Origin: Ectocarpus siliculosus
Taxonomy: Eukaryota > Sar > Phaeophyceae > Ectocarpales > Ectocarpaceae
Direction of reading: 5' to 3'
Assembly: GCA_000310025.1 (NCBI GenBank)
Contig: FN648398.1
Coordinates: forward strand, 756,074 to 793,528
DNA length: 37,455 bases
Position numbers and translations under genes: made by a program. Positions 24,001-34,503 of this stretch are shown here, one piece after another; the stretch's first letter is position 1, and every line of letters begins with the position of its first letter. A model generated the notes under the pieces. It made no database searches, was not told where the DNA came from, and worked only from the letters and a program-made list of their open reading frames with translations.

Positions 24001-27000
24001 GTAGCTACCAATGCAAGGAAGTGTTCTCTCCATGTCACCCTGTAGACCTTTGTCTCGCAGGTTCTTCATTCGCGACCCGTCGCCCTTCTTTGGAAGTGTT
24101 GTTGGGTCGGAACCGAGACGTTCATCGGCATCGATCGCCATCCTTATCTGCGATGGTGTAAACGATGGGCCAACCTGGGATAGCAACACCACGCCTTTCA
24201 TTCCTCTCACCGAAGCAATGGAGCCGTTGACGTCCGCCCACCATTCGTAGGTATGGTTGCCGTACGTCTCTTCTGAAAGGCATGTCTTCCGGAACATGCA
24301 TACGTGGGGTCCGTAGAGAAAGACAGGAGCGGGGCCCGTTACAAAGGATCGTAAAGTTAGGCATTGTAGAGACATAATCGTTGGTGTCAGACATCGTATG
24401 TGCTACATTTACCGAGAGCATTCGTGTTTAGTCTGGTTGTCAACATTGTGCGGTGTCGACTCAACCACGTGCGGCGTGAATCACACGACTCCCCTGGAAA
24501 AGGCTTGATTTGTCGCATACCTGCCAGCCGAGACATTGCGTGCTGTTCAGGGTGTGTCTCGTATCCAGGACGCTGGCTAGTTCCTGTCGATCGAAAGTCC
24601 CACATTAGGTTGAGAGTACGCAAATATTAGAAATTGGGATGAAGTTGACGACGGATTGGCATGGGAGCCTCCTCGTGCTTTGACTGCGTGTTCGATCGAT
24701 CAAGCCCACAATGGCTGGGCCACGCACGCTTGCACAAGAAATAATGAAACCTCGATATTTTCTCATTATTTCTACCTCCCTACGCACGCAATGCCCCCCC
24801 CGCAACAAAGAGAAGCAACATAATCCCCACCCGACGCGTTTTCCACCCTTCTAGCGTCCTTCGTTAGCGTGGCGATTTCATCCTCCCGTGACGGGACACA
24901 CCGTGGTATACTCCAGGGCAGGGACAAGTCATACGTGACCTAGTCTTCTGGTGGGCGTACGGAGGTGGGCGAGGCCAGCCTAACCCTCACCAGGCATGAG
25001 CCGGGCACCGTACAAGCGACTGCTTGTTATGTAGGAAAAATTATAGATAAGAAGAGTTTTCGTTTTCGGACACATGCGTGCCTTTAATAGGTTCCAGTAC
25101 ATGCACTTTCGACCTAGGATAGCCTGCTAGGTATTCACCCAGAGCAGGAACCAAATTTTACAAGGTTTCTCACCATTTGGACAATATCAGCTTCTTGGTC
25201 GGCAGCTGCGGCCGAGTCCTGGCGAGACCGTCGTGACGCGTCCAACTTCGCCGTTTCTCGGGTCTCCGTGATCCAGGCAAGCTGACGCGGGGGGGTACAA
25301 CCGTTACGTGGTCCAAATAAATACTTGAGTTTTCGTTTTTTCTTGGCAGGGTCAAGGCAGTTGTTAAATGCCTAGTCGAGAGACACAACCAAGGGAACGA
25401 GAAACGCAATTCTGCACAACAAATAGGCCTGTAACAAATCACCTTACCTTGTGGGTGAACTGCGCGGCTTCGATGTCTAGCCTTGCCAGCTCGCGGTCCT
25501 TCTGCTGAGCGTCCAAGACCAGCCCCGAGAAGTCTCGCAGTCCTCGCGACTGTTCGATGCCAGGATTGTCGAGGAAATATCATGTTAGATTCTACGACAA
25601 ACACTTGATTTCGAACGTCTTTCGGGATGAAGGATATTTCTTCCCTGGATGTTCATGGCAGCCTATTTACTCTGCGTTTATTCTTCCCAGTGTTCTGTTT
25701 TCGAACAAACAAGTTGCACCACGGACACACAGCAGCGCTCACCTCCACTGGCACTCGAGGGCCCAGGCTGGAAAAGTTCCTTGGGTCGAAATGCCCCCCC
25801 CTTGGTGCCGTGATCCTGGCTTCGTTTTCACCGTTGCCGCTGCCGTAGCCGTCGTCGAAGTCCCCGTTTCGAGGATCGGGAGCGCCGCGCATCGCCCAGC
25901 CGAACGTCCCCATCCTCCAGTCTTCGAAATTGGCGGAAAGACCAGTCGTCACGTGGAGCCCCCCTCGAAACGCCTGTTTGTTTTTTTCGTGGGATGTCCT
26001 TTTTCATTGGCTGGTTGCAATGTGGGTAACGCTGTTTATATCATTATTGTGTTGCCCGATAGGGAGAAAAGAAGGGGACAGGGGAGTGAGTCGAACGATT
26101 GCAGGACCCGCGTCTTGCGTTCCTCGAGGCCTCCACACAGACCCGCCAGGACATAGAGCATCCCCCGAAGAGCAGTTACTGCTGGTGATGCTGCTAATCG
26201 GAGAGAGTCTCTACTTCTTCGTTTTGGTGTGACAGTTGGGGTGTTGAGAAGGATACATTCTAACACAAGTATCGGGCGTAGTTGTTGCTATTCTTCCCCG
26301 CTATGTACCCTTTCTGCGTTGGAACGGAGAACGTAGGGTCTCCACGAGGCAGCCACAAGGGGGCAAGGCGGGGTGGGAGGCGTGCCAAGGCCTGAGCCAG
26401 CAACTATTTGATCACGCATCCCTTCCTATGCAGAGCTCAAAGCGCCACGGGGAAGGGAAACAGCGAGGGGAAATTTGAGCCGCCGCAAATCAGTGTTGAA
26501 CACTGACGTCGGGTGGCATTACACCTGACGTGGGGCATTATCCTCTATGTACCTGAGCCGTGTAGTTGACGGACCGCGAGTTGCTGTCGTAGTGGATCCA
26601 GGCGCGGTTGCAGCGGTGAACATCCTTGCAGCGCTCGTAGTCGTCGTCGCGGTGATCGTCGTACACCTTGTTTCACGTTGTTCGATTTCAACGTCGGCCG
26701 GAAATTTTCTTCGATTTTCATCTTCACGAGGTTGCTCGATTTGTTGTTGTACATGTTGTAAGGATGTTTGCTCCCGTTGTATACGACCAGAACTGCAGGA
26801 GAAGGGAGCTAGAGACACGAGGATGAGTACTACGTCCCTGACCTAAGGCACGGTGCATAAACGTTACCGAAGTGCGCGCAGGTGATACTGCTCGTGTGTG
26901 TCCTCGCACATATTGGGCGACTGAAGTGGGGGGTAAACGTGTTGTGCCGAGGAATGACTACATGACAAGCACGGATGTAGAATCACAACAGAATCCTCCA

Positions 27001-30000
27001 CGTGCACCAAGGTGCACTTGGACCAGCGTACTTTTCCATAGAAATGCACGAGCCCAGCAAACAAATCACTCCATCCCGAAAATAAGTACAAAGAAGGCAC
27101 CCCCCTGCCAGCGCTGCCTCGAAATATGTGCCATGTCTCATACTTCTTGTGCCATATCAAGCACAAAACTGTTGTGAAGATCGTTGCTCTTTTTCGTCGA
27201 CCAGCTCGATTTAGACCAGGATGATTTGCGGACGTGAACCGCACCAACACAACAACAACAACAATAACAACAACAACAAAGACACGTCGATAGCATCAAC
27301 AATGACAGTAGCAACCCGTACCTGGTGCGGAAGGTAAGGGCTACTCTCGCGCGGCACTCCCCCGTCCCCCGAGAGCCCCCACGTCGGGTCTACGGCTACG
27401 GTAACGTTCCCCGCGAACAGCGCCGACGAAACGTTCCGAACCTGAGCCAGCAGCTCCGCAGCGGCCTCGTCTACCGCAATTTCGGTGGCGTAGTTGGAAG
27501 GTTCTCCTACAGACATGCGTTGACGGGTTCCGTTGGCGTGAGAGTGGGTGTGGGTCGTTTTGCGGTTAGTCGTGTGTTTTCGTTGCATGACTCTAGTGTC
27601 CCTAGGACGGAGATAAGAGCGCGTCGGGTTGTACGTGAGATATATTTGCGGAGCCGCAAGGACAACGAGTTGCTTCGCTATGGCGCTTAAGATGGTACAT
27701 ACACGTCGACACCTTGGGCCCACTTTGCTGGCAGGTACCGGGTCTTGTGGATTAAAGAGATGCGATGCGCGCGTTTATCAGAGTAGGCATGTTAAATATG
27801 CTTGAGATCCCTCGCCACCAACTGTTGGTGCACCGAGGTCGAAGAAACCGCGATAGACCGGTGCTGACGCGGTGCAGCTGACGTGGCGGTATCGTGGCAA
27901 GAAGAGCGGGTGGAGTTGCAACGCTGTCGACACTCAAAGCCCACCTTCACACGGGATCCTCACCGAAGGAGATTGACATCTTCAGAGAGAACCCCAAATA
28001 CTACTAAATTCGCCTTTTGCATCTATTACTTGCAGAGCCTAGTCTCGAGACTTCGTTCTTCGTCCCCGACAACTTTTTGGGTCACTAACTCCCTCGCCCT
28101 CCGTAAGGCATGAAGGCCAGTACAACAATATTTTACCTACTCGGAAGTGCACAAGAACGGCATCAGCGGCGGCGCGCTTGACGAACAGGACTCTCACGCG
28201 GTCGGGGTTCTGGAGAGCGAGGCAGCCGGAGACGTCGGCGATGAACCAGGCTTCCCACTGGCAGTAGTCGCTCCCTGTGATGGTGGAATCGGAGGCGGCA
28301 CGACCGGCTTCGCACCAGCCCTGAGCGCCCTGGTTGAGGTAGTACCTTGTTTCGGTTTGAAATTTTTCGGTCGGTTGTTATGAGGCTTGCAAGGTCCTCT
28401 CTGCAATTGCTGCGTCTTCATTCTTGCCAGTGTATGCGAGGAAAACAATGCTGGGAGCCGACCGAACGAGAGTGCAACAATATATAAAATCCTGCCATTC
28501 GTCCAGCCCTGGACTCATTTTTGTGAGAGTTTGTCTCTCGCCATGTGGATGTATCTAGGGTAAAGCTTCGTGAGGTGGAAACTGTCGAGGGTCTCGTTTT
28601 GTCGTTTGCAAGATGTCGTCCAAATACAACGAACGGCGGTGGTGTCTCTTTGCGCACGAAGAAAGCATTGCGCTTAGTGTCGCCTCGCTCTCGCTCTCAC
28701 CCTTCCTGCACTCCGCTCCCGCCGATGACCTCGATGGCCATGGTCAGGCGGAGGGAAACATCCAGGCTGACGGCCACCACACCCCACGACGGGTCAATCC
28801 TATCGGTCACCAAGCCGCTGTACAGTGTGGACCCACTCTCTTGGGCCTGCGCCGTAAGCTCCGTCATGGCTGTGACCGCACCGTCTTCGCCGAAAGTCCC
28901 CGCAATGACGTTGTCGACCAGACGAAAGAGAACAATAACATTGTTGGCCTGGAATTTGGTGCAAAGTATCGTCAGGAAAGGGGAACGTGGCAGTAAGTGC
29001 TGGCTGAAGGGTTGGGCAGGAATAGTCCAGCGATGTCGTGGTCGTCGTGGACCACCCTTGCTGCATCTATCAATTGTGGTGCACCATATCCCTCTCACAC
29101 AGTTGTCACTTTTCGTTGCACAGTAGTGAGCTACCCTTCCTAGTACACCGAGCACGATCTTTACTTTCAATTCCGTAAAAAACAAATGCTACGGTTTTGT
29201 ACCTCCCAGTCATGGTGCACCCGACCTGGCGCGATCTCCATCACCAGCACCCTAGATGAGCTAATGTTTGCCGCTCGAGATATGTCTTGGACGAACTGCG
29301 TGACGAACGTTTCTCGCGCGACCGTGTCGCCGAGGAAGATTCCGTTGGTGAGATGCGCCCCTGGCCCGTCTAGGATGGAGTAGTCCACCTTCGTGGGGAG
29401 AAACGAACTTTGTTAGTCTCCAGAGAAAGAAAACTAATGCCGCACTCAGGGCATTCCTGACACGCCTTGGGGATGCATCGCTTGCGATTGTCGAGCTCGA
29501 GGCTTACTCGGCGGGTCCAACCGGAAGCCTTAGACAGGCAGCTTATAGCGCAGTGGTAAACAGGGAAACACGTATACAGCACTGCATCAGTACGGTTCCC
29601 TCAAAGACAAACCAAGGAAGGGCGGTCCTCCAGCTGAGCGTCAGCAAATAATTCTTTATCTACAAGACCACGTACATGCATCCACAACCATTTGGACGTT
29701 TGTACGTTTACCGAACATATTTCCTACACACCCCGCACCACCAAAGCAGCACCGTGTGTGCTACACGCCCAACGTGGGATCGGTCTGTCCTGTCCGTGCT
29801 TTTGAGCAAACCATCGGATACTTAGTGCAAAGCCCCCAATAAACATTTTGAACCGCAAATCCGCAAATACATAGCATAGAAGTACCAAGTATATCGTACT
29901 ACAGGTGTTTCATAGTACCTTGCAAGTGAGATCCACAAAGTCGGTACTGGAGAACCTCTGGGCCGTCTCGTTTGCGCTTCGCATGTTCTGCACCATGTCG

Positions 30001-30131
30001 GCGTCAATAGTCAGCTCGATGGCGTCAACCATTGCAGGGCAGCCGCGGCGGCAAGACGCTATCACCACTACGCACATGACGAAGGCCACATGCGCACAGT
30101 AGTGGCGTATTCTCGCCGCACAACAGATCAT
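10507..30131 (-). CDS. giant secreted multidomain protein with GH43-like C-terminus
   Basis: N-terminal exons on the minus strand: 29919-30131, 29203-29388, 28701-28948, 28137-28345, 27322-27506, 26553-26666, 25743-25973, 25448-25549, 25174-25281, 23509-23652, 22602-22955, 21398-22322, 20662-21202, 20238-20388, 19876-20058, 19350-19604, 18628-18804, 18003-18204 and 17575-17720. Every junction is in phase, giving about 1,558 residues, and the model then continues into the regions listed separately. The start at 30131 gives MICCAARIRHYC and a hydrophobic core (VAFVMCVVVIA), a signal peptide. Two in-frame upstream ATGs exist. In order come two tandem SEA-like repeats ending in VDPTWG / IDPSWG, a Tyr/Asp-rich exon, charged helices, a beta-rich region with a GTFSVRF...LLELPGV repeat, a Gly-rich region (GGGGGSGGSVVI), and a concanavalin-like module (VGLYVLGEGRVWFDEIYLGP). 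Many NxS/T sites fit an extracellular glycoprotein. The role is unknown; cell-wall or surface function is an inference. Confidence 0.75.
15832..17434 (-). CDS. W/Y-rich repeat-module exons linking the lectin-like and GH43-like parts
   Basis: Likely exons are 16559-16634, 16271-16523, 15994-16054 and 15832-15904, joined in phase except for the poly-C tract in 16457-16472 (C on the coding strand), where the frame is off by one. A one-base homopolymer error would restore it. The encoded text includes RFALGDVRAWSGMRGQWSND, YGMHDYEY, then NNITQYLINHGGLVPFDGDG. Upstream, 17350-17434 (DAAWDPLSLAAARRRSLDF) and about 17050-17150 (MIEHWYHPSGPPIPDLLQLI, GNHG) look like an earlier copy of the same module. 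They sit in a stretch full of G and A runs whose frame I could not resolve. No known family was recognised. Confidence 0.5.
16474..16612 (-). repeat. inverted duplicate, copy A (inside the giant gene)
   Basis: These 139 bp, read on the minus strand, match 37292-37430 of the plus strand with four mismatches. The segment covers the end of one exon, a 35-nt intron and the start of the next exon, and abuts a 16-nt poly-C (coding strand). Confidence 0.93.
16524..16558 (-). other. possible 35-nt mini-intron
   Basis: Between TCCG|GTGAGAACC and CTTTGTAG|GGATG the coding frame is continuous only if these 35 nt are removed (AWSG then MRGQW). The donor and acceptor are both good. An intron this short is far below the usual size in algae, so it may instead be an unusual insertion. 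The same 35 nt are conserved without change in the copy at the right edge. Confidence 0.45.
18003..18204 (-). other. concanavalin-like module exon of the giant protein
   Basis: The exon encodes VDIVMRWDANGTAGEYDVLV, then DGVARAEDQPFG and VGLYVLGEGRVWFDEIYLGP. The jelly-roll-like pattern (internal ligand description strand, then a WFDEI-type final strand) recalls concanavalin/LamG domains. The preceding exon (18628-18804) supplies ISGGVMRHG and DRWYK, and the following exon begins GFRCPES. The assignment rests on pattern only. Confidence 0.5.
20662..21202 (-). other. Gly-rich repeat domain of the giant protein
   Basis: This exon encodes about 180 residues with two GGGGxGG blocks (GGAGGGAIELLALNDL and GGGGGSGGSVVIAAGGAV) and a third, NAGGGGAGGRVVLYG. 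Each alternates with short beta-strand-like hydrophobic stretches. The pattern is that of Gly-rich sheet regions seen in large secreted plant and algal proteins. It starts in phase after AAAAAAG|GT and ends at GGCAG|GTGCGT. Confidence 0.7.
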
Positions 30132-30566
30132 CAGAGAAGAACTATGTCGCCGACTCCAACGTCGATGTGGTCGGCTCATGTCTTGCTCGGCAAGACGCCA
30201 TGGTCGTGAGTCAGCAAATGCCGGTGTCATCGCTTCCAAAAGATCGAAGCAGGTTTCCCTCTCATCTTAGCTCAACTCGTCCCAATCGCACGGGTCCGAC
30301 TGTATGGGAATACTGAATACTGCGCGGCGCAGAACACACACGGCACTGTCGGCGGCTAGACTCGTCGAGGTTGTCGGCAGACCGTCAAAAAAGCGAACAA
30401 ATATGAAACCGTCAGCACCAAGGAGTTACACAAGGCAAGGATGCGTTCGGGTTCTCACGATGATTCCTCCGCGAAAATGGGATGTCAGTTGTCAGTAGGG
30501 GCTGCTTGAAGCCAGCAAGTCTATACCTCGTGTGTCATCCCTCTCAGGCTACACACCTGCAACACC
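30132..30566. promoter_or_regulatory. short divergent promoter region
   Basis: Only 435 bp separate the start codons of the giant gene (minus) and the TMEM205-like gene (plus), so the two probably share a bidirectional promoter. I see no TATA box or obvious repeated operator. If one of the upstream ATGs of the giant gene is used (30179 or 30239), the space shrinks to about 330 bp. Confidence 0.5.
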
Positions 30567-32469
30567 ATGGGGGTGCTAGACCTGATGTTGCCGTGGATAA
30601 CTCGTGCGGCGATTCTTGTGTCAGTGGTGCTGCTGACTCTCACCACCCTCCGTAGGCACTCGGATATCCCGCTGTCGCAGGCAACCCTGCGGGTGGCACA
30701 TCTCTGCTCCTTCAGGTATACGAGTGTGCCTGCTGATCGGGATGTGCCTAGCTACCCCTCTTCACAGCATCAGCCTGTCTACGCGGTAGCTCGTGCCGAC
30801 ACTGCGGGCTAATTTGCGTGACTCCGTGAGCGGCGACCATAAAATGTAGCCAGTTCGGTTCGCGGCTGCCGCGTGCACCGTGAACAGTTGACTACCTGTA
30901 TCTGCTGGGAGAGTGTGCTACGAGCTTGATACTCAGCTAAATAGTCGAATTCGGCAGGCAGCAGGACAAAAACGTTTGCTGGCTTACCATTTTTTTTTTT
31001 TTGGTAATCCAATCGTGCGGTGTGCTGTTCAAGAGTTGCCCGTTGTGCGAGCACATCCCCCGGATGGCGATCACTTTTTACCTTGGCTGTGGTTTGTCCT
31101 GTCGGCGCGCCCGTGCCGATACGCACGCGCGCATTTTATCTTTCGTTCCTGTTTTAATTCATCTACCCGACTGCGCGTCTCGCCATGTGCGCGTCTCGCC
31201 ATCTACGTGTCGCTTGCCGCCGCTGCCGCCGCCGCTGTTACCGCTGCCGCCGCTACTGCCGCGGTCGGTCGCGCTGCCGTTCGTGGGCTCCGTCTCGCAT
31301 CGTAGCGTGTGGTTCGGAACAAGCGTCTGGGTTTCGTTCATTGCTGGAATCGTGCTCATGCGAGCGGTCACCATGTGAGAGACAAAGCGAACACGATAAT
31401 TAGGATCGGGGCAAGAGACGCACCTTTGTAGAACCACGGTAATAAGCTGTTGCATGTCCTAGCCTGCCCTCTTCGTCCGCAATGCAACGAGAACGAGTTG
31501 TTGTGATTACCTCGCCAACAAGACGACCGATGCCACTCTATCTCCCCGTTCGCCTCTTTTCTTAACCCCCCAGAGGTCCTATTCATGACTGGGTTCCCTT
31601 CCAAACCCCCCCTCCCCCCCGCGCTATGTTTTCTTGCCTGGACGACGTTAACACGGCGCACCAACAACAACGCCGTCACCACGAAAAACCACCGACGAAA
31701 ACACGACGAGAAGGGAAACATTCGGCCTGGCCCAAGCCAAGCTCTTCGACGCGTACTTCAAGTTCAGCCTGCTGTGCTTGGCCGTAGCAGGCTTCACCGG
31801 CGCGGCACTAAGCTCCTCGTCCTCCGCCCGGAGCGATGGCGACGACGGCAGCACCGTTGGCGCTACACCGTTCCTCGTTGCCGTCGCGTGCGTCGTGGCC
31901 AACCTTGTGTTCTTCAGCCCCCAGACGACCATCACCATGATGGAGCGGAGTCGGGTCTGCAAGGAGTTGGGCGTGGACCGTAAATCCCCTGACCCGCAGG
32001 TACGGACTCATTTTTCTGATTCATCTTGAAATGCGCGGGGGTCAGCGTACGGCACGGCGGTGAACGTGGTGAATTTGCACATGGTGAAATGCGGGGGCCA
32101 GCGATATGTATGGAAATTTCCAATGTTGAAGTCTTCAACCCCCAAACGAATCCGTTCGTTCTGAAAATGGCATTGGCGCATGCGCGCGCTCTCATGCTAT
32201 GTACACGCCAGAAGACGTTTCACATTGGAGCGCGTGTGGCCTTCTTTCAGTGATACCAGCTAATACCGTTTAAGCGGAACTATACTAACTCTAAAGCTTT
32301 GCGCAATGACCCGCACCTACTGAACTGTACCAAACAAAACAACCAACAGGTGCGGAAGCTGAGCAAGAGGTTCGGCATGTTTCACGGAATAGCGAACCTC
32401 ATCAACCTGGTGGCCTTGGCTTGCGGCGCCGTCCACCTCTGCGCGCTGGCCGAGAGGCTCAGCTTGTAG
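30567..32469 (+). CDS. TMEM205-like (DUF4149) integral membrane protein
   Basis: Four exons, 30567-30715, 31306-31374, 31711-31999 (or from 31714) and 32350-32469, join in phase to about 207-208 residues, close to the usual TMEM205 length. The ATG at 30567 starts MGVLDLMLPWITRAAILVSV, a first membrane helix. Exon 2 supplies the family signature VWFGTSVWVSFIAGIVLMRA. Exon 3 gives FGLAQAKLFDAYFKFSLLCL, a second to third helix and the SPQTTITMMERSRV segment. Exon 4 gives RFGMFHGIANLINLVALACG and a short tail ending LSL. Four membrane helices are expected. The family's molecular role is not settled (human TMEM205 is linked to secretory trafficking). The long ORF at 31001 that reads through the exon 2 acceptor is intron translation. 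Confidence 0.88.
31214..31263 (+). repeat. GCC-rich trinucleotide repeat in a TMEM205-like intron
   Basis: Imperfect CCG/GCC/GCT repeats lie about 40 nt upstream of the exon 2 acceptor. They give the alanine or proline runs of the spurious ORFs in this intron. Confidence 0.75.
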
Positions 32470-32593
32470 TCTGTCACAGCTGAATCGCAACTCATTCGTT
32501 GTTTTTTTCTCTCTTTTGTGTCTTCTTCTTGTAGTTTGGTGTGGTAGCAAAGCGGAAGTAACTGCTGTGGTAGTCTCTTGGACCAAGAACGTA

Positions 32594-32615
32594 CAGCTAG
32601 CGCCCGCAATTAAGA
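32594..32615 (+). repeat. left terminal inverted repeat
   Basis: Twenty-two bases beginning CAGCTAGCGCCCGCAATT, the exact reverse complement of 33414-33435. The match ends just inside, where the left side continues TATTTT and the right side (inverted) AACGCT. Confidence 0.9.
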
Positions 32616-33413
32616 TATTTTGTTAAGAAATTGAGGCTTACTTTTTCACGAAAAATAAGAAAATAGGGTTAAGAAACATAGCTCAATCTGGGTCACACAA
32701 TAAGAAATGTCTCAAAAAGAAACACAGCAGCGACCGCTGCCCTACCACGTAAGAAACGAGGGGTTACGGGGGAGTGTGTCGAATAAGAAACAAACCCCAC
32801 AGCTCTCTCGCTCTTTCCCCCTCTCCCCCTACCCCCCCCCTCCCATAGTGCACTATTATTAGTTGTACGCCGAGGGGGGAGTGTTTTTTTTTGCGGCGCC
32901 CCCTCCGGCCTCCTGCGGGCTCTGCGCTCTGCGCTCTGCTCTGCTGGCGCTAAAGCTCTGATTTTCGTTGTTGGCATGTCAGCTTGCGGGTGAGGCATCA
33001 TGCGGTGTTTATGCATTTGTTTAGTTTCAACCCTCACTCATGAGGGGGGTACAAGACCTTGTAGCGATAGCAAGACGTTGCCGTTGAATACATTTCGCTT
33101 CTAGGGAGTGACCTTACGTGCAGCCGTCGGTAGTGAGAATCGGGGTTGAGTACGGGAGGTGAGGAAAGCAGAGAAATAAGAAATTGCCGATTTAAGAAAT
33201 TTAGCAGGATTTGGCTGCACGAAAAAATAAGAAACACGACGCTATGAATTCATTGCTAATCTGTCTCAGACTCTTTTCTATGATAGAGATGAATTCGTTG
33301 TTTCATATTAAGAAAAAAATAAAAAATAAAAAACATGATATAAGAAACTGAACGACATACGCTGAGTTTATAGCCCACAAAAAGAATTCGAGGCTGGACC
33401 TGAGATAAGCGTT

Positions 33414-33435
33414 TCTTAATTGCGGGCGCTAGCTG
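33414..33435 (-). repeat. right terminal inverted repeat
   Basis: Exact inverted partner of 32594-32615. It overlaps the single reverse-oriented TAAGAAA motif (TTTCTTA at 33412-33418). Confidence 0.9.
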
Positions 33436-34503
33436 CATTCGATGTGCTGTTCGAGTACTCTGTGGCCGATTTCTGATGCTGCTGCGTGTGTTGAAGGTAT
33501 GTAGAAGTTCATATTAGAAACTAGAATAATTGTCCCGTGGGTATCTTGCTGGCGTAGAACGAGTTTTTTTATTCAGGCGTGTTGAATGACTTTTTAGAAT
33601 CTCAGCAGCTCCAAGTTCTCTGTAGAAATAACGGGCCGGGGAAAGCCCGGGCCAGAGAAATCGAACAGCGCCTTTTGTTTCTTGTTCCGAAGAGGAGGGT
33701 GAGGCATGATCACGGGTTGGCTCGATTGGTTCTACCTCGAAGAGTTCGGCGTGTACCAAAACTAAGACTCTTGCGCACTCGTTCCGGCATGTTTATTTGA
33801 GTCCTCTCGGTCGCCCCAAGGGGAAAAACCGACGTGGCATCATTCCGGAACCATCACCACCCAGCACAGCCCTTTCGTGGTCATGATATCCCACCCGGCA
33901 AGGCATTATTTTTGCGAAAGCAACAGCAACGCGTGCCTCTTGCTTTGGGGACCGGCTGCTGTCGTCGATGGCGCTCGCTACTGCTGTACACGTGACAACC
34001 ACCCCCTGGCTCAGCCAAGTGAATCCCGCGATAAAGGAGCAATCGGCGGGACACGGGGCTCATGAGTACGTCGTCGCACGGTATCTCACGCTGCCTCTTT
34101 ATCCATGGGGACTTCGTGGAATATTTCTCGAGCGAACCCACGCCGTAGAGTATTGCTGTTTCTCCTCAGCGTCAAAAACAGCAGTTTGTTTGCTTGTTGC
34201 GGCGTTTGTTGCGGCGCACCAACTCGTCGTCAGCTTTCAAAATTGTTAGGAAAAAAAGGAATATACAGCTCGACGCATTGGTACTATCGATAGACCCCGC
34301 CGCAGAACGAGCCGACCAGTCTCAACCATGCTCCCAGATCGGACAACTAACGCCCCTCTCTGATTCTGATAAGCGCAACGAACCCAAGCCAATCGTATGT
34401 GCTGCGCATGGTCACACAAAGGCCTGCTTCGCTACCTTACACTGCAGCTCGTCTCCACTTCAGCCGGGCTATCCTAGTTTACCAAAACGGTTACTTGTTG
34501 GTT
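33436..34503. other. intergenic region downstream of PDHB
   Basis: About 1.07 kb between the transposon-like element and the PDHB stop codon. The ORFs here are short and low in family-like content, and I see no exon, RNA gene or repeat. The PDHB 3' UTR must lie in its right part. Confidence 0.55.

Larger units (their letters stand above)
32594..33435. mobile_element. 842-bp non-autonomous DNA transposon candidate with 22-bp TIRs
   Basis: The ends are perfect inverted repeats: 32594-32615 and the reverse complement of 33414-33435. Between them no coding capacity is seen. TAAGAAA occurs eleven times in the same orientation, six within the left 200 bp and five within the right 260 bp, with none in the middle 390 bp. 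One inverted copy lies in the right TIR. Clustered subterminal motifs are typical of transposase-binding sites in MITE-like elements. The TIR starts inside CAGCTAG, so a palindromic target (TA or CTAG) would hide the target duplication. It lies 125 bp downstream of the TMEM205-like stop codon. Confidence 0.75.

Noticed and set aside
28545-29126. 193-codon plus-strand ORF
   Set aside because: It lies opposite exon 28701-28948 of the giant gene, which has good splice sites and an internal repeat homologue.
31001-31378. ORF starting MVIQSCG as the first exon of the TMEM205-like gene
   Set aside because: The true first exon at 30567-30715 joins exon 2 in phase and supplies the expected first helix; the ORF reads intron and GCC repeats.
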